This document shows positions 43,606 to 54,719 of a stretch of 64,000 nt of DNA, in pieces. The notes beneath the pieces were generated by a model. The model did no database searches and was not told the origin of the DNA. It saw only the letters and a list, made by a program, of their open reading frames with translations. Source of the DNA: an uncultured Holophagaceae bacterium (lineage in GTDB: Bacteria; Acidobacteriota; Holophagae; Holophagales; Holophagaceae); NCBI GenBank assembly GCA_903884655.1, contig CAISFO010000029.1:50529-114528 (forward strand), given 5' to 3'. The position numbers and the translations under genes are program-made. Each line of letters opens with the position of its first letter. Position 1 is the stretch's first letter.

Positions 43606-44075
43606 TGGTGCCCGTCCAGGCCCCGCCACCGCCGGCCATCCCGGCTCCCGCCCCCTCCGCGCCGATCCGCGCCCAGTACGGGTGGGGCTACGCCGGGCCA
43701 GATGGAGAAGGCGTCGGCACCCTCAGCCTGCTGATGGAGGCTGCCAGCGGGAAGCTCATCCTCGAACTGCACGCACCCGGGGAGCGCCTGCTCCTGCTGG
43801 AAGGGACCAGCGCGTCCGGCTACCGCCTCCAGGTGCCCCGGCAGAAGCTGGACCAGCAGGCCGCCACCCTGGCCCAGCTGCCCTTGCCCTTCCTGCCCCA
43901 GGTGCCCAGCGTGGCGGCCCTGCTGCGCCTCCTCCGGACGGGCGAAGGCGCGGGCGTGTCCGTGACCAGGAAGGATGCCCAGGGCCCCCTGAAGCTCCAC
44001 TGGCAAGGCAAGGACGCCCGTGGCAAAGACGAGCAGGTCTGGCTGGAACGGAAGCGGTGGGAGGAAGGGAAGTAG
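43605..44075 (+). CDS. Hypothetical protein, 156 residues, coupled to the TPR gene
   Basis: GTG start overlapping the TPR stop by one base (TAGTG), so it is co-translated. After a Pro/Ala-rich N-terminus (PPPPAIPAPAPSAPI) the protein has beta-strand-like text such as VGTLSLLMEAASGKLILELH and GERLLLLEGTSASGYRL. It looks like the DUF4292/LolB-type small beta domains, but I cannot assign a family with confidence. Gene position suggests an envelope function together with the TPR protein. No signal peptide is visible, unless the start lies elsewhere. Confidence 0.55.
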   Translation: MVPVQAPPPPAIPAPAPSAPIRAQYGWGYAGPDGEGVGTLSLLMEAASGKLILELHAPGERLLLLEGTSASGYRLQVPRQKLDQQAATLAQLPLPFLPQVPSVAALLRLLRTGEGAGVSVTRKDAQGPLKLHWQGKDARGKDEQVWLERKRWEEGK

Positions 44076-44172
44076 ACTCTTTCCCCGGTTGTGCCGAGTG
44101 GCCTGGATGGGTGTCAGCGACCCCCCTGGTCGGCCTGGGCCCAGCAGGCCAAAGGTCATCGGAAAATTAATA

Positions 44173-44191
44173 ATTGAGACATTGACTCAAT
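44173..44191. promoter_or_regulatory. Operator-like inverted repeat overlapping the -35 box
   Basis: ATTGAG (44173-44178), seven bases, CTCAAT (44186-44191). It overlaps the TTGACT -35 hexamer of the promoter at 44182-44209, a typical repressor position. Confidence 0.35.
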
Positions 44192-44209
44192 ATTGAAAAG
44201 ACCTACATT
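44182..44209 (+). promoter_or_regulatory. Sigma-70-like promoter of the SnoaL-like gene
   Basis: TTGACT (44182-44187), 16-bp spacer, TACATT (44204-44209). It is in the most AT-rich 40 bases of this neighbourhood. Predicted start of transcription is at about 44216. Confidence 0.55.
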
Positions 44210-44221
44210 GTCCTGGCCCAA

Positions 44222-44266
44222 GGGCCACCACGGTGCGCCTCACCTGGGCGGGAGGTGGCTCTTTTT
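44222..44266 (+). terminator. Attenuator-like hairpin in the leader of the SnoaL-like gene
   Basis: GGGCCACC (44222-44229) pairs with GGTGGCTC (44254-44261, one G-U), with an inner GCGCC/GGGCG stem, followed by TTTTT (44262-44266). It lies between the promoter and the start codon, so it would end a short RNA of about 50 bases unless antitermination occurs. Confidence 0.55.
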
Positions 44267-44288
44267 CAGGTCCGACCGGGAGATGCGC

Positions 44289-44723
44289 ATGCGATCCGCA
44301 GAAGATGATGTTCGAGAAGCCTCAACCCGGTTCTATGCCGGGCTGAACCAGATGGCCAATGGCGATGCGAGTGGACTGGCGGGCATTTGGTCCCATGGGG
44401 CGGATGCGACGACCATGCACCCCATTGGTGGGAGGGAAGTCGGCTGGGATAAGGTCAAGGAATCCTTCCAGCAGGTCGCCCAGGCGGCCACCGACGGGCG
44501 CATCAGGCTGGAGGACCAGCTCATCCGGATCACGGGCGACCTGGCCTATGAACTGGGCGTCGAGCGCGGGGCGCTCGACTTGGTCGGCGAGCGGGTCCCC
44601 GTGGACGGCCGAGTCACCAACATCTACCGCCGGGAAGCTGGGCAGTGGAAGCTCGTCCATCACCACGCGGACACGTCTCCAGCCATGGTGGCGGTCATCC
44701 ACAAGCTGCTCGCGAAATCCTGA
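44289..44723 (+). CDS. SnoaL/NTF2-like small protein (DUF4440 type)
   Basis: A 144-residue cytosolic protein with the NTF2-like cone fold pattern: N-terminal helix (EASTRFYAGLNQMANGDASG), the W-S-H-G-A-D block (IWSHGADATTMHPIGGREVG), and C-terminal strands (RVTNIYRREAGQWKLVHHHA). The fold serves isomerases, hydrolases and binding proteins; the ADATTMHPIGG motif fits a subgroup often called SnoaL-like domain proteins involved in stress. ATG 44289 is preferred to 44283, since GGGAG then has a normal six-base spacing. It has its own promoter and leader, and the next gene follows after 52 bases. Confidence 0.75.
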   Translation: MRSAEDDVREASTRFYAGLNQMANGDASGLAGIWSHGADATTMHPIGGREVGWDKVKESFQQVAQAATDGRIRLEDQLIRITGDLAYELGVERGALDLVGERVPVDGRVTNIYRREAGQWKLVHHHADTSPAMVAVIHKLLAKS

Positions 44724-44775
44724 ATCCCCAGGGTGTCCGCGGGAAGCGGCCCCATCAACCTAAGAGGAGTAGACC

Positions 44776-45084
44776 ATGGCCTACGGCATCGTGCATCACT
44801 TCCCCGGCGGCACCAAGGCGCAGTACGAGGCGACCGTCGCGGCGGTCCACCCCAGCAAGGACAGCCTGCCGAAGGGCCAGATCTTCCACGCGGCGGGGCC
44901 GTCGGCTGGCGGCTGGACTGTCGTGGCGATCCACGAGTCCAAGGAAGACTGGGAGCGGTTCCGCAACGAGACCCTGATTCCCAGGATGCAGAAGGGGATC
45001 CCTGGCGGGTTCGCCACCCCACCTGAGGAGACCTCCTTCGAAGTCTCCAAGCTGCTCTCCCATGAGGCGTCCCTGACGCTCTAG
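44776..45084 (+). CDS. Small dimeric alpha/beta-barrel-like protein, 102 residues
   Basis: AAGAGGAG precedes the ATG. The protein pattern (MAYGIVHHFPGGTKAQYEAT ... GWTVVAIHESKEDWERFRNE) is that of ferredoxin-like dimeric alpha/beta-barrel proteins, near antibiotic-biosynthesis-monooxygenase-like domains, with strand 1 starting at the N-terminus and E-S-K-E-D-W-E-R-F in the second helix. No catalytic residue can be named. Probably co-transcribed with the SnoaL-like gene; the pair may form a small detoxification or stress unit (inference). Confidence 0.65.
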   Translation: MAYGIVHHFPGGTKAQYEATVAAVHPSKDSLPKGQIFHAAGPSAGGWTVVAIHESKEDWERFRNETLIPRMQKGIPGGFATPPEETSFEVSKLLSHEASLTL

Positions 45085-45088
45085 GGCG

Positions 45089-45931
45089 CTACTCTTGCGG
45101 CCTCGGCGGGCAGGGCGGCCTGCCCGCCGAGATCCACGCATTCAGGATCGCATCGCCGAGGTGCTGGCCGCCGAGCTCAAGCTGCCGCTTCACCACGGGC
45201 CCCTGCTTGTTCCAGAAGATCATCCAGTAGGCTGGGGTGCGTGACCGGCCCCGGTCGTGCTGGGGTGAGGTACGGTCCGCTTCCCGGTCATCTTCCAGCA
45301 GCTGCGGGACCAGCGCATGCGAGGCCCGCAACCAATCCCATGGGCGGGTGACAAAGGCCTCATCAGCCCGGGCTGGGGGCACCGACAGGTCCTCGGCGGC
45401 GATGTGCCTTTCCACGAGGCCGCTTTCCCAGCGGCTGTGGACGCCCCGCTGATTGGTGAACTGCCCGTCGTGGTTGGTGGTGGTGTGCAGGGGCACATGG
45501 GCATCGGCGATGTAGTGGCCCAGGATGGCCGTGGCGAAGCCCACCCGCGCCGCATCACCGCTGCGAAAGGCGTCCACCAGATCCCGCCAGCGGTCCTGGA
45601 TGATCCAGGGCACCACACCCAGCTGGTAGTAGCCGCCGCCCACCTTGGCGTACGCTTCCTCGAGCGTGCGGGGTAGGTGGCCCGGATCGCCGTAGGGTTC
45701 CATGTCGAGGAAATGGCGAGGCCCTTCCTTCCTGTCGGACTTCCAATGGTCCGGGTCCGAGGCGTGGTCGCAGACGTCCGCTTCGCGCCCCGCGAACCAC
45801 GCCTTCGGCCCCTCGGGAAGGGAGCGGAGGGCGAGGGTGGAGACCACCCGGTGGCCCTTGTCGCCCCAGGCTCGCAGCGGCATGGCCAGGAGCAGCAGCA
45901 GCGGGAGGATCTTCGAGCCGACGCTATTCAG
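45089..45931 (-). CDS. Exported S1/P1-type zinc nuclease
   Basis: Mature S1/P1 nucleases begin with a Trp whose amino group binds zinc. Here WGDKGHRVVSTLALRSLPEG provides it, so a signal peptide must precede. The codons just upstream encode NSVGSKILPLLLLLAMPLRA, a good signal peptide, but the only start codon candidate is CTG 45931, which overlaps the lepB stop by eight bases; ATG 45883 would cut the signal peptide. Later zinc ligands are in CDHASDPDHWKSD, HFLDMEPYGD, LGHYIADAHVPLHTT and GVHSRWESGLVERH. It degrades single-stranded DNA/RNA and releases nucleotides in the periplasm or outside. 280 residues with the CTG start. Confidence 0.82.
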   Translation of the reverse strand: MNSVGSKILPLLLLLAMPLRAWGDKGHRVVSTLALRSLPEGPKAWFAGREADVCDHASDPDHWKSDRKEGPRHFLDMEPYGDPGHLPRTLEEAYAKVGGGYYQLGVVPWIIQDRWRDLVDAFRSGDAARVGFATAILGHYIADAHVPLHTTTNHDGQFTNQRGVHSRWESGLVERHIAAEDLSVPPARADEAFVTRPWDWLRASHALVPQLLEDDREADRTSPQHDRGRSRTPAYWMIFWNKQGPVVKRQLELGGQHLGDAILNAWISAGRPPCPPRPQE

Positions 45932-46796
45932 GGATGGTCCCGGTACGGTCCCAGCGGGTGCGGGTGAAGAAATGGCGGGCGGTGTCGATGAAGTCGCCAG
46001 CCACGTCCTCCGGTCCGCTGGGTACCCGGCCGTTGTCATTGTCCGTGTCGCCTTCGCGGAAGCTCCACCACACGAGGAAGGGGCGGCCCCGCAGGTGGTC
46101 CACCGGCAGGAAGCCCCAGTACCGGCTGTCCATGCTGTTGTCGCGGTTGTCGCCCATGGCGAAGATGTGGCCGGGCGGCACGGTGATCGGTCCGAGGAAG
46201 TCCTTGAAGCCCTCCTGGATGAGGCTGCCCATGGACTGCATCTGATTGCGGTCGTGGAGGGCCAGCACTTCGGCATCCGCGTGGCGCCACAATCCCACGG
46301 GCCGCTCGGCCTCGCCTGCATAGCGGGTGAGGGGCCAGGGGCCCGGGGTGGGGCCTTCGGGGCTGCGGCCGAACTGGAATTCGAAGGGCCCCGTGACCTG
46401 CTTCCCGTTCACGTAGAGCCGCTTGTTGCGCATCTCCAGCGTGTCCCCCGGCAGGGCCACGCAGCGCTTGACGTAGTCCTGGTCGCGGTCGATGGGATAG
46501 CGGAAGACGATGATGTCGCCGCGCTTCACGCTGCGCATGGGGAAGAGGGACTCCTCCCAGCCCCACTGGGGCCGGGCGAAGATGAACTTGTTGGCCAGCA
46601 GGTGATCCCCGATCATCAGGGTGTTCCGCATGGAGGCAGAAGGAATCTTGAACTGCTGGCCCACGAAGGTCTTGAAGAACAGGATCAGCACCATGGCGAA
46701 GCAGATGACTTCGAGGTTGTCCCGCACCATGCCCTTGTCGGCGCCCGGTGGCAGGGGGATCTCGATCGCTTCGTCGGGAGGTGTGGGGTCGGCCAT
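45924..46796 (-). CDS. lepB: Signal peptidase I
   Basis: A 290-residue inner-membrane serine protease that removes signal peptides from exported proteins. One helix (LEVICFAMVLILFFKTF) is followed by the catalytic Ser55 in PSASMRNTL, the Lys block DIIVFRYPIDRDQDYVKR with CVALPGD, and GDNRDNSMDSRYWGF. An insert between these (about 150-205) is longer than in E. coli. GGAG is five bases before the ATG. It lies between a lipoprotein gene and the S1/P1 nuclease gene on the minus strand. Confidence 0.95.
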   Translation of the reverse strand: MADPTPPDEAIEIPLPPGADKGMVRDNLEVICFAMVLILFFKTFVGQQFKIPSASMRNTLMIGDHLLANKFIFARPQWGWEESLFPMRSVKRGDIIVFRYPIDRDQDYVKRCVALPGDTLEMRNKRLYVNGKQVTGPFEFQFGRSPEGPTPGPWPLTRYAGEAERPVGLWRHADAEVLALHDRNQMQSMGSLIQEGFKDFLGPITVPPGHIFAMGDNRDNSMDSRYWGFLPVDHLRGRPFLVWWSFREGDTDNDNGRVPSGPEDVAGDFIDTARHFFTRTRWDRTGTIPE

Positions 46797-46817
46797 GGGA
46801 GCTCCGGGGTCGATCGG

Positions 46818-47419
46818 CTAGGGACGCTTGAAGGCGGGTAGGTCCGTGAATCCCCGGCCCACGAGCCGGTTCACGGGGATCCAGGCGCCGTTCCGTTCTT
46901 CGAGGGTTTCGACGCCCCCGAGGTTGGGCAGGTAGAGGGTCCTGCGCCGGGGGCCCAGGGGTGTGCGGGCTTCCACCCAGACGCCGATGGGGTCCGACGT
47001 CGCGGGCAGGATCGCGGCGGATCCCCAGGTGGCCCGACCCAGGACGCGGAATTCGATGCCGTGGTCCACCCAGCCGGGAACTTCCGGGAAATGCGCCGGC
47101 AGGACCACGGCCAGAAGCTGGCCGCCGTCTCCCACGAGGTCGATGCCACCGTCATGGTGCTTGGCGAGCAGGCTCATCCGGCCCTTCAGGTTGGTCAGGT
47201 CCAGCTGGACCAGGGTGGGGGTGCCGGGGGCCAGGGTGGACCTGGCGACTCGGAGCTGCAGCCGCTCTGCCATCCGCTGGGGCTGGGGCCGGGAGGGATC
47301 CTCGAAGGCCAGGGTCAGGCCCTCTTCCCAGGGGCCGTACACCGGCGCCGGCACTCTGGGTTGACAGGCCAGGCACGCCAGCAGCGCCACGGGCGCCAGG
47401 CTGCGCAGGGGCCACCGCA

Positions 47420-47420
<1 letters not shown>
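46818..47420 (-). CDS. Lipoprotein of unknown function
   Basis: A 200-residue protein with a lipoprotein signal (MRWPLRSLAPVALLACLAC, lipobox L-A-C at residue 19). The remainder is predicted beta-rich with no family I recognise (LQLRVARSTLAPGTPTLVQL, GRATWGSAAILPATSDPIGV). It ends in FTDLPAFKRP. Its ATG overlaps the tex stop (TGATG), so it is translated with tex; lepB follows 21 bases downstream. It may be a Holophagae-specific envelope protein. Confidence 0.7.
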
Positions 47421-49978
<2,558 letters not shown>

Positions 49979-50033
49979 ACTTGCTCCTTGCATCCCTGCT
50001 TGCGGGAAAGGCGATCATACCAAGGACGGAGCT

Positions 50034-51392
50034 TTACCGCCTTACCAGCCCCAAAGCCTGGTCCAGCTGCCCCCGAAACTCGCCGTCGAAATCCACGGGC
50101 ACCTTGATCACCTGCCGGATGCCTGCGGCCTTGGCGGAGAGCAGGGTCTTCACATCGGGTTCCCGCAGGAGCAGGAAGACGGGGATCCCCTCGAGACGGC
50201 CCATCTTCCGCAACCGCTGGGCCACCTCGATCCCGGAGAGGGGGCCGATCCGCTGGTCCAGGAAGATGGCCTCCACCGGCGTCTTCTTGGACAATTCCAG
50301 ACCCTGGACAAGGGTTCGCGCCTCGATGGCGCGGGAGTAGCCGCAGACCTGCAGCGAGCAGACGAAGATGCTCCGGTCGAGGTCGTCCGGCAGGATCACC
50401 AGATAGGGCTTCCCCCGTCGGCGCAGGCGGAGCAGTCGGTCCTCCGGCGGGATGCCGTTCTCTTCGGGGAGGGCAGGGGCATCAGGATCGAGGAGGTCGA
50501 TGGCCGCCTCCGCTGGCAAGCCGAACCCGGCGAGTGGATCTTCCTCCTCGCCCGTGGCTTCGTGGGCCTCCTCGGCCTCCTCCTCCACCGCCGGCTCGTC
50601 CTCGCAGGCGCCCCGTCGCCGGCGCATCGGGAAGGCTCGGCCGAAGCTGGGCAGCCGCCGGGCCATGAACTGCTCCAGGCGGCGCTGGTCCGGCGTTCCC
50701 AGGCCCAGGAGGCGAAGACCCACCAGCACCTGCCCCCCCTGAGTGGTGGTGACGAACCGCACTTCTCCCGAGCCCTCGAGGGTGGGCAGGTGGGGCAGGT
50801 TGAGGATGCGGACCACCTGGAGCTGCTGCCCTTCGAAGAAGAGCTCTTCACTCGGTTGCAGGCGGCGGTCGCCCTGGATCTGCAGGGCCCGGTCCACGCG
50901 CAGGCAGAGGCCCTCCAGGCTCAGGTTCTGCAGTCGCCCGGAGGCGGCGATGCCGCCGCAGAGGTTCTCGAACAGAGCCGCGCTGGCCCGCTCTCTGGCC
51001 CCGATCCGCGTGCGCAGCGCCCCGCGGCGATCGGCGAACTGGACCATGGCCGGGAGGCGGAAGACGCTCTGCATGTAGCTGCCCCGCCCCTTGTAGCCGA
51101 CGGTGGCGCGGAACCGCATGCCGGCCAGGGGGAAGTGCAGCTCCACCTCCTGCCCGACCTCCAGGCGCGGAACCTGGTGGGGGAAGCTGAGGGAGAACGA
51201 GGGTTCCTGATCGTTGACCAGCTCCACCCGCGCCCCCAGGCAGAGGGGTGGTTCGGCGCGGATGTGCAGGTGGACCAGGCTCCGGAGACGGGACAGCTCC
51301 TCGAGGTAGGCCAGGATCTGGTCCGGGTCCCGCAGGGCGGGTTCCCGGTCCGGCGTGTCCTCCCTGTTGAATCCAACAAACCGCTTCAGCAT
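50034..51392 (-). CDS. YcgR-like PilZ protein with a C-terminal receiver domain
   Basis: A 452-residue cytosolic regulator. A YcgR-type N-terminal domain (about 20-130) precedes a PilZ domain with the c-di-GMP motifs RRGALR and NLSLEG, then an acidic linker (DEPAVEEEAEEAHEATGEEE, about 265-300). A receiver domain follows (about 330-452) with acidic pair PDDLD, phospho-acceptor Asp in IFLDQR, and IKVPV for the conserved Lys. YcgR brakes flagella and PilZ-REC fusions tie c-di-GMP to phosphorelay input. ATG 51392 is used (an earlier ATG at 51419 is possible). Confidence 0.75.
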   Translation of the reverse strand: MLKRFVGFNREDTPDREPALRDPDQILAYLEELSRLRSLVHLHIRAEPPLCLGARVELVNDQEPSFSLSFPHQVPRLEVGQEVELHFPLAGMRFRATVGYKGRGSYMQSVFRLPAMVQFADRRGALRTRIGARERASAALFENLCGGIAASGRLQNLSLEGLCLRVDRALQIQGDRRLQPSEELFFEGQQLQVVRILNLPHLPTLEGSGEVRFVTTTQGGQVLVGLRLLGLGTPDQRRLEQFMARRLPSFGRAFPMRRRRGACEDEPAVEEEAEEAHEATGEEEDPLAGFGLPAEAAIDLLDPDAPALPEENGIPPEDRLLRLRRRGKPYLVILPDDLDRSIFVCSLQVCGYSRAIEARTLVQGLELSKKTPVEAIFLDQRIGPLSGIEVAQRLRKMGRLEGIPVFLLLREPDVKTLLSAKAAGIRQVIKVPVDFDGEFRGQLDQALGLVRR

Positions 51393-51455
51393 CCATCGTC
51401 CCTGAGGTCTGTTCCTCATCGGGTGGGGTGCGTGGAAAGTGAGTCCTGGCTGGTT

Positions 51456-52475
51456 CTATGGCTGGGGGAGGGAAATCTTCCGCCGGGCCCCCAGGGGAGG
51501 GCGCTCCACCCCTCGCAGGGCCATCTTCCAATGGGCCGCATCGAGGCCTGTGCCGATCGCCACGGCCACGCAGTCCGGCGCACTGCCGTCCGCACGCAGG
51601 GGCAGGGGCGAGATTTCCAGCCGCCCGTCCGCCAGCTGGAAGGCCCAGCGATCGCTGCCATCGTTGCGCGGAGCCCAGCCGCTGAAGGCACAGACGCCCT
51701 TGGCGCGCAGCAGCTCCCCCTGGGCGGGCGGCGCCAGCAGCAGGGCCTCCAGGGCCGCGGGATCCACAGGGTGGTCCCAGTGCAGCGTGATGGCGCGGGC
51801 CTCGGCGAAGCTGTGGGCAGCCGTGGGCTCCCAGCCGGCGGGCACCGGCCTCAGGTCCCCCTGCCAGGGGTCTGGGCTGCCTTCGGGGGCCAGGCCATGG
51901 CGGGTGGCCACCTGTGGGATTTGGCGGAAGGCGGCGCGCAGCTCGCTCTCCCAGGCCACCCCGGCGGAAGGGTCGAGGTCGGTCTTGCTGAGGTGGAGGA
52001 GACTGGCCAGGGCCGCCTGGCGGTGGAGCAGGGGCTTTGTCTGCAGGTGGTCCACCGGCGTCAGGCAGGAGATGACCGTGAGGAGGCCCACCAGTCGCAG
52101 ACGGCCGGCCAGGGCCGGTTCCAACTCCAGGTCAAGGAGGTCGGTGGGATCGGCGAGCCCGGTGGTTTCCAGCACCACCCGTTCCGGGCGGGTGTCCTCG
52201 GGCTGGTCGCACCAGCTCTGGAGCGTGGCGACCACATCATCCCGCAGGCTGCAGCAGACGCAGCCGTTGACCAGGTTCTGCACCCCCGCCAGCTCGGGCC
52301 GTTCCGCGTCCACCAGGGTTCCGTCCACGCTGATGGCGCCGAATTCGTTGATCAGCACCGCCACCCGCCGTCCCGCCGCGACTTCCGCCTTCAGCAGCCG
52401 GTTGACGACGGTGGTCTTCCCCGCGCCCAGAGGACCGGTGACGATGAGGATGTCCAGGGGGGCGCGCATATCCAT
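51456..52475 (-). CDS. CobW/G3E-family GTPase (metal chaperone)
   Basis: A 339-residue cytosolic GTPase. P-loop GPLGAGKTT is near the N-terminus, the metal motif CVCC is in NGCVCCSLRDD, and the switch block is VVLETTGLADP; the C-terminal CobW domain carries HWDHPVDPAALEALLLAPP. G3E proteins insert or deliver Zn2+, Co2+ or other metals to client enzymes using GTP. It is divergent from kdtA, only 46 bases away. No client gene can be named. Confidence 0.85.
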   Translation of the reverse strand: MDMRAPLDILIVTGPLGAGKTTVVNRLLKAEVAAGRRVAVLINEFGAISVDGTLVDAERPELAGVQNLVNGCVCCSLRDDVVATLQSWCDQPEDTRPERVVLETTGLADPTDLLDLELEPALAGRLRLVGLLTVISCLTPVDHLQTKPLLHRQAALASLLHLSKTDLDPSAGVAWESELRAAFRQIPQVATRHGLAPEGSPDPWQGDLRPVPAGWEPTAAHSFAEARAITLHWDHPVDPAALEALLLAPPAQGELLRAKGVCAFSGWAPRNDGSDRWAFQLADGRLEISPLPLRADGSAPDCVAVAIGTGLDAAHWKMALRGVERPPLGARRKISLPQP

Positions 52476-52521
52476 CAGACCTATGATGCCGTCCGGACCT
52501 GAATTATGAGAGCGTGGATGC

Positions 52522-53772
52522 GTGGATTTCCTCGATCTCTCCTATCGGCTGGCCGTCTCCCTGGCTGGCGCCGCCGCCCGGGCCTGCGTGAGGGCCGTGC
52601 CCGAAGGCTGGCGGCTGCGGCTGGAGGCGGAGGCGCCGGACCTTCCCGCGGGCCGCTGGATCTGGCTGCATGCCGTGAGCGTCGGGGAACTGCTGCTGGC
52701 GGAAGGACTGGTAGGCCGGCTGAGGGGGGCCGGGCACCGGGTTCACCTCAGCACGGGCACGCCGGCGGGTCTGGCCCTGCTGGTCCAGCGCCTTCCGGCC
52801 TGGGATCGCGGAACGGGCTGCATCACGGGTGGCGCCTTCCCCCTGGATGATGCCGCGGGGCTGGAACCCTTTCTGCGCCATGCTCCAGGGGCCTTCATCG
52901 CCCTGGAAACAGAGCTCTGGCCGGGCCTGCTGGCGGCGCTGGACGCGCGGAGCATCCCGCGGCTGGTGGTGAATGGACGCCTGACGGAAAGGTCCCTTCG
53001 CAGGGGCGGCGCCTGGATGCGCCGGGCGGCTTCGAGGCTGACCTGTGTCGCGGCCAGGGACGAAGCCAGCGTCGAAGCCTTCCGCCTGCTGGGTGCCCCC
53101 GAGGTGGCCCTGGGCGGGAACCTCAAGGCGGACCTGCCACCGCCGCGCCCCCTGCACTCGGGCTGGGGGGCCCTGCGGGCGGCCTGGGCGGATTCCCCTG
53201 TCCTGGTGGCGGGAAACACCGTCGAGGGCGAGGAGAGCCTGGTGCTGGAAGCCTGGCGGGCCGCCAGGGCGGCGTCGCCGGACCTGCGCCTGGTGCTCGC
53301 CCCTCGGCAGCCCCGGCGCTTTGATGACGTGGCCCGACAGTTCATGGAACAAGGCCTGGCCTTCCGCCGGGCCTCCGAACCCTGGCCCGGGCAGGACGCC
53401 TGGCTGGGGACCGAGGTCCTGCTGCTGGACACCCTCGGCGAGCTGCCCGCCGCCTACGCGGAAGGCACCTTGGCCCTGGTGGCCGGAGGCTGGACGGCCA
53501 CCGGTGGGCACAACCCGCTGGAGCCCGTGCGGGCGGGGGTTCCCACCCTCATCGGTCCCGGCTACGCCAACTTCCAGGACCTGGTGCAGCCGCTCCTGGA
53601 GGCAGGTCAACTGAAGGTGGTGGAAGCCGCTGGTCTTGGTTCCGCGGTCGGAATGGCGCTGGCCCAGGCCCCCCTTCGGTCCGCCGGTCCCGTGGCCCTG
53701 CCCGCCTCCCTGACCGGGGCCCTGGACCGGACCCTGGCCCTGCTGGCGCCCCACCTTCCGGCAATTGGATAG
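52522..53772 (+). CDS. kdtA: 3-Deoxy-D-manno-octulosonic acid (Kdo) transferase
   Basis: A 416-residue inner-membrane-associated glycosyltransferase that adds Kdo to lipid A precursor, showing the cell makes LPS. It has WIWLHAVSVGELLLAEGL with the catalytic Glu, FIALETELWPGLL, VAGNTVEGEESLVLEAW, GGWTATGGHNPLEPVRAG and VPTLIGPGYANFQD. GTG 52522 is the start fitting the family; the ribosome site is weak. The downstream REC-HATPase gene starts 21 bases after its stop. Confidence 0.93.
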   Translation: MDFLDLSYRLAVSLAGAAARACVRAVPEGWRLRLEAEAPDLPAGRWIWLHAVSVGELLLAEGLVGRLRGAGHRVHLSTGTPAGLALLVQRLPAWDRGTGCITGGAFPLDDAAGLEPFLRHAPGAFIALETELWPGLLAALDARSIPRLVVNGRLTERSLRRGGAWMRRAASRLTCVAARDEASVEAFRLLGAPEVALGGNLKADLPPPRPLHSGWGALRAAWADSPVLVAGNTVEGEESLVLEAWRAARAASPDLRLVLAPRQPRRFDDVARQFMEQGLAFRRASEPWPGQDAWLGTEVLLLDTLGELPAAYAEGTLALVAGGWTATGGHNPLEPVRAGVPTLIGPGYANFQDLVQPLLEAGQLKVVEAAGLGSAVGMALAQAPLRSAGPVALPASLTGALDRTLALLAPHLPAIG

Positions 53773-53793
53773 AATCACGCCCATGGAGCCCCC

Positions 53794-54705
53794 ATGATCC
53801 GACGGCCCGCCCATATCCTGCTGATCGATGACGATACGGAAGTGCTGGAGATGGTGCATTCCGCCCTGTCGCACTACGGGATGGAGGTGCATGCCTATTC
53901 CGATGCGGCCGAGGCGCTGGAGCTGATCCAGAATCCAGCCGCTCCGGAATTCGATCTGGTCATCACCGACATCAACATGGACGGCCTCGATGGGTTCGAT
54001 GTCGTCCACAAGGTGAAGACGCTGCAGCCACGCCTCCCCGTGGTGCTGATGACCGGGCAGGCTTCGGTGGACTACGCCATCCGGGCCATGCGGATGGGTG
54101 CCTCGAACCTGTTCATGAAGCCGGTGGCCATCCGGGATCTGGTGCAGAGCGTGTTCCACCTGGTGGACCTGCACCGGGAGTTCCGCCTGGCGGACGACGG
54201 ATTGCGGGGACTGGTGAACGAGCGCCGCCACTTCCTCTTCCGGTCGGATGAGCTGGACATCCCCAGCCTCGTACGGCACCTGACGGATCGGCTGGTGCCC
54301 ATGGGATTCGCCTCCATGAGCAACCTGGATGTCATCGCCATGTCCTTCCACGAGGCCCTGGTGAACTCGCTGGAGCACGGCAACCTCGAGCTGGATTCGG
54401 CGCTGAAGAGTGACCTCTTCGCCAAGGAGGACCCCTACACCAAGCTCCGCGACCTGCGGATGGCCGACCCTGCCTTCGCCGGGCGCCTGGTGGAGGTGCG
54501 CCTCGCCATGGACACGGAGCGCTTCGAGGTCGAGATCAGCGACGAAGGCAAGGGGTTCGACGCCAGCCGCATGTCACCCCTGCCCGGGGATTCCGATCTG
54601 GCCCCCCACTGTGGACGCGGCCTCCCGCTCATCATGCTGGTCATGGACGAGGTCCACTTCAACGACAAGGGGAACCAGATCAGGCTGGTGTTGCGGCGGA
54701 AGTAG
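53794..54705 (+). CDS. Response regulator with an output histidine-kinase-like ATPase domain (REC-HATPase_c)
   Basis: A 303-residue cytosolic protein. An N-terminal receiver (about 8-125) has acidic pocket IDDDTEV, phospho-acceptor Asp in LVITDIN, and Lys in FMKPV. The C-terminal domain (about 165-303) is an RsbW/anti-sigma-type ATPase: N-box FHEALVNSLEHGN, G1 ISDEGKGFDAS, and GRGLPLIMLVMDEV. There is no phospho-acceptor His domain, so it probably controls a partner by binding or Ser kinase activity rather than as a histidine kinase. GGAG is five bases before the ATG, and a -10-like TAGAAT is at 53770-53775. Confidence 0.82.
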   Translation: MIRRPAHILLIDDDTEVLEMVHSALSHYGMEVHAYSDAAEALELIQNPAAPEFDLVITDINMDGLDGFDVVHKVKTLQPRLPVVLMTGQASVDYAIRAMRMGASNLFMKPVAIRDLVQSVFHLVDLHREFRLADDGLRGLVNERRHFLFRSDELDIPSLVRHLTDRLVPMGFASMSNLDVIAMSFHEALVNSLEHGNLELDSALKSDLFAKEDPYTKLRDLRMADPAFAGRLVEVRLAMDTERFEVEISDEGKGFDASRMSPLPGDSDLAPHCGRGLPLIMLVMDEVHFNDKGNQIRLVLRRK

Positions 54706-54719
54706 GCTTAAGGAATAAA

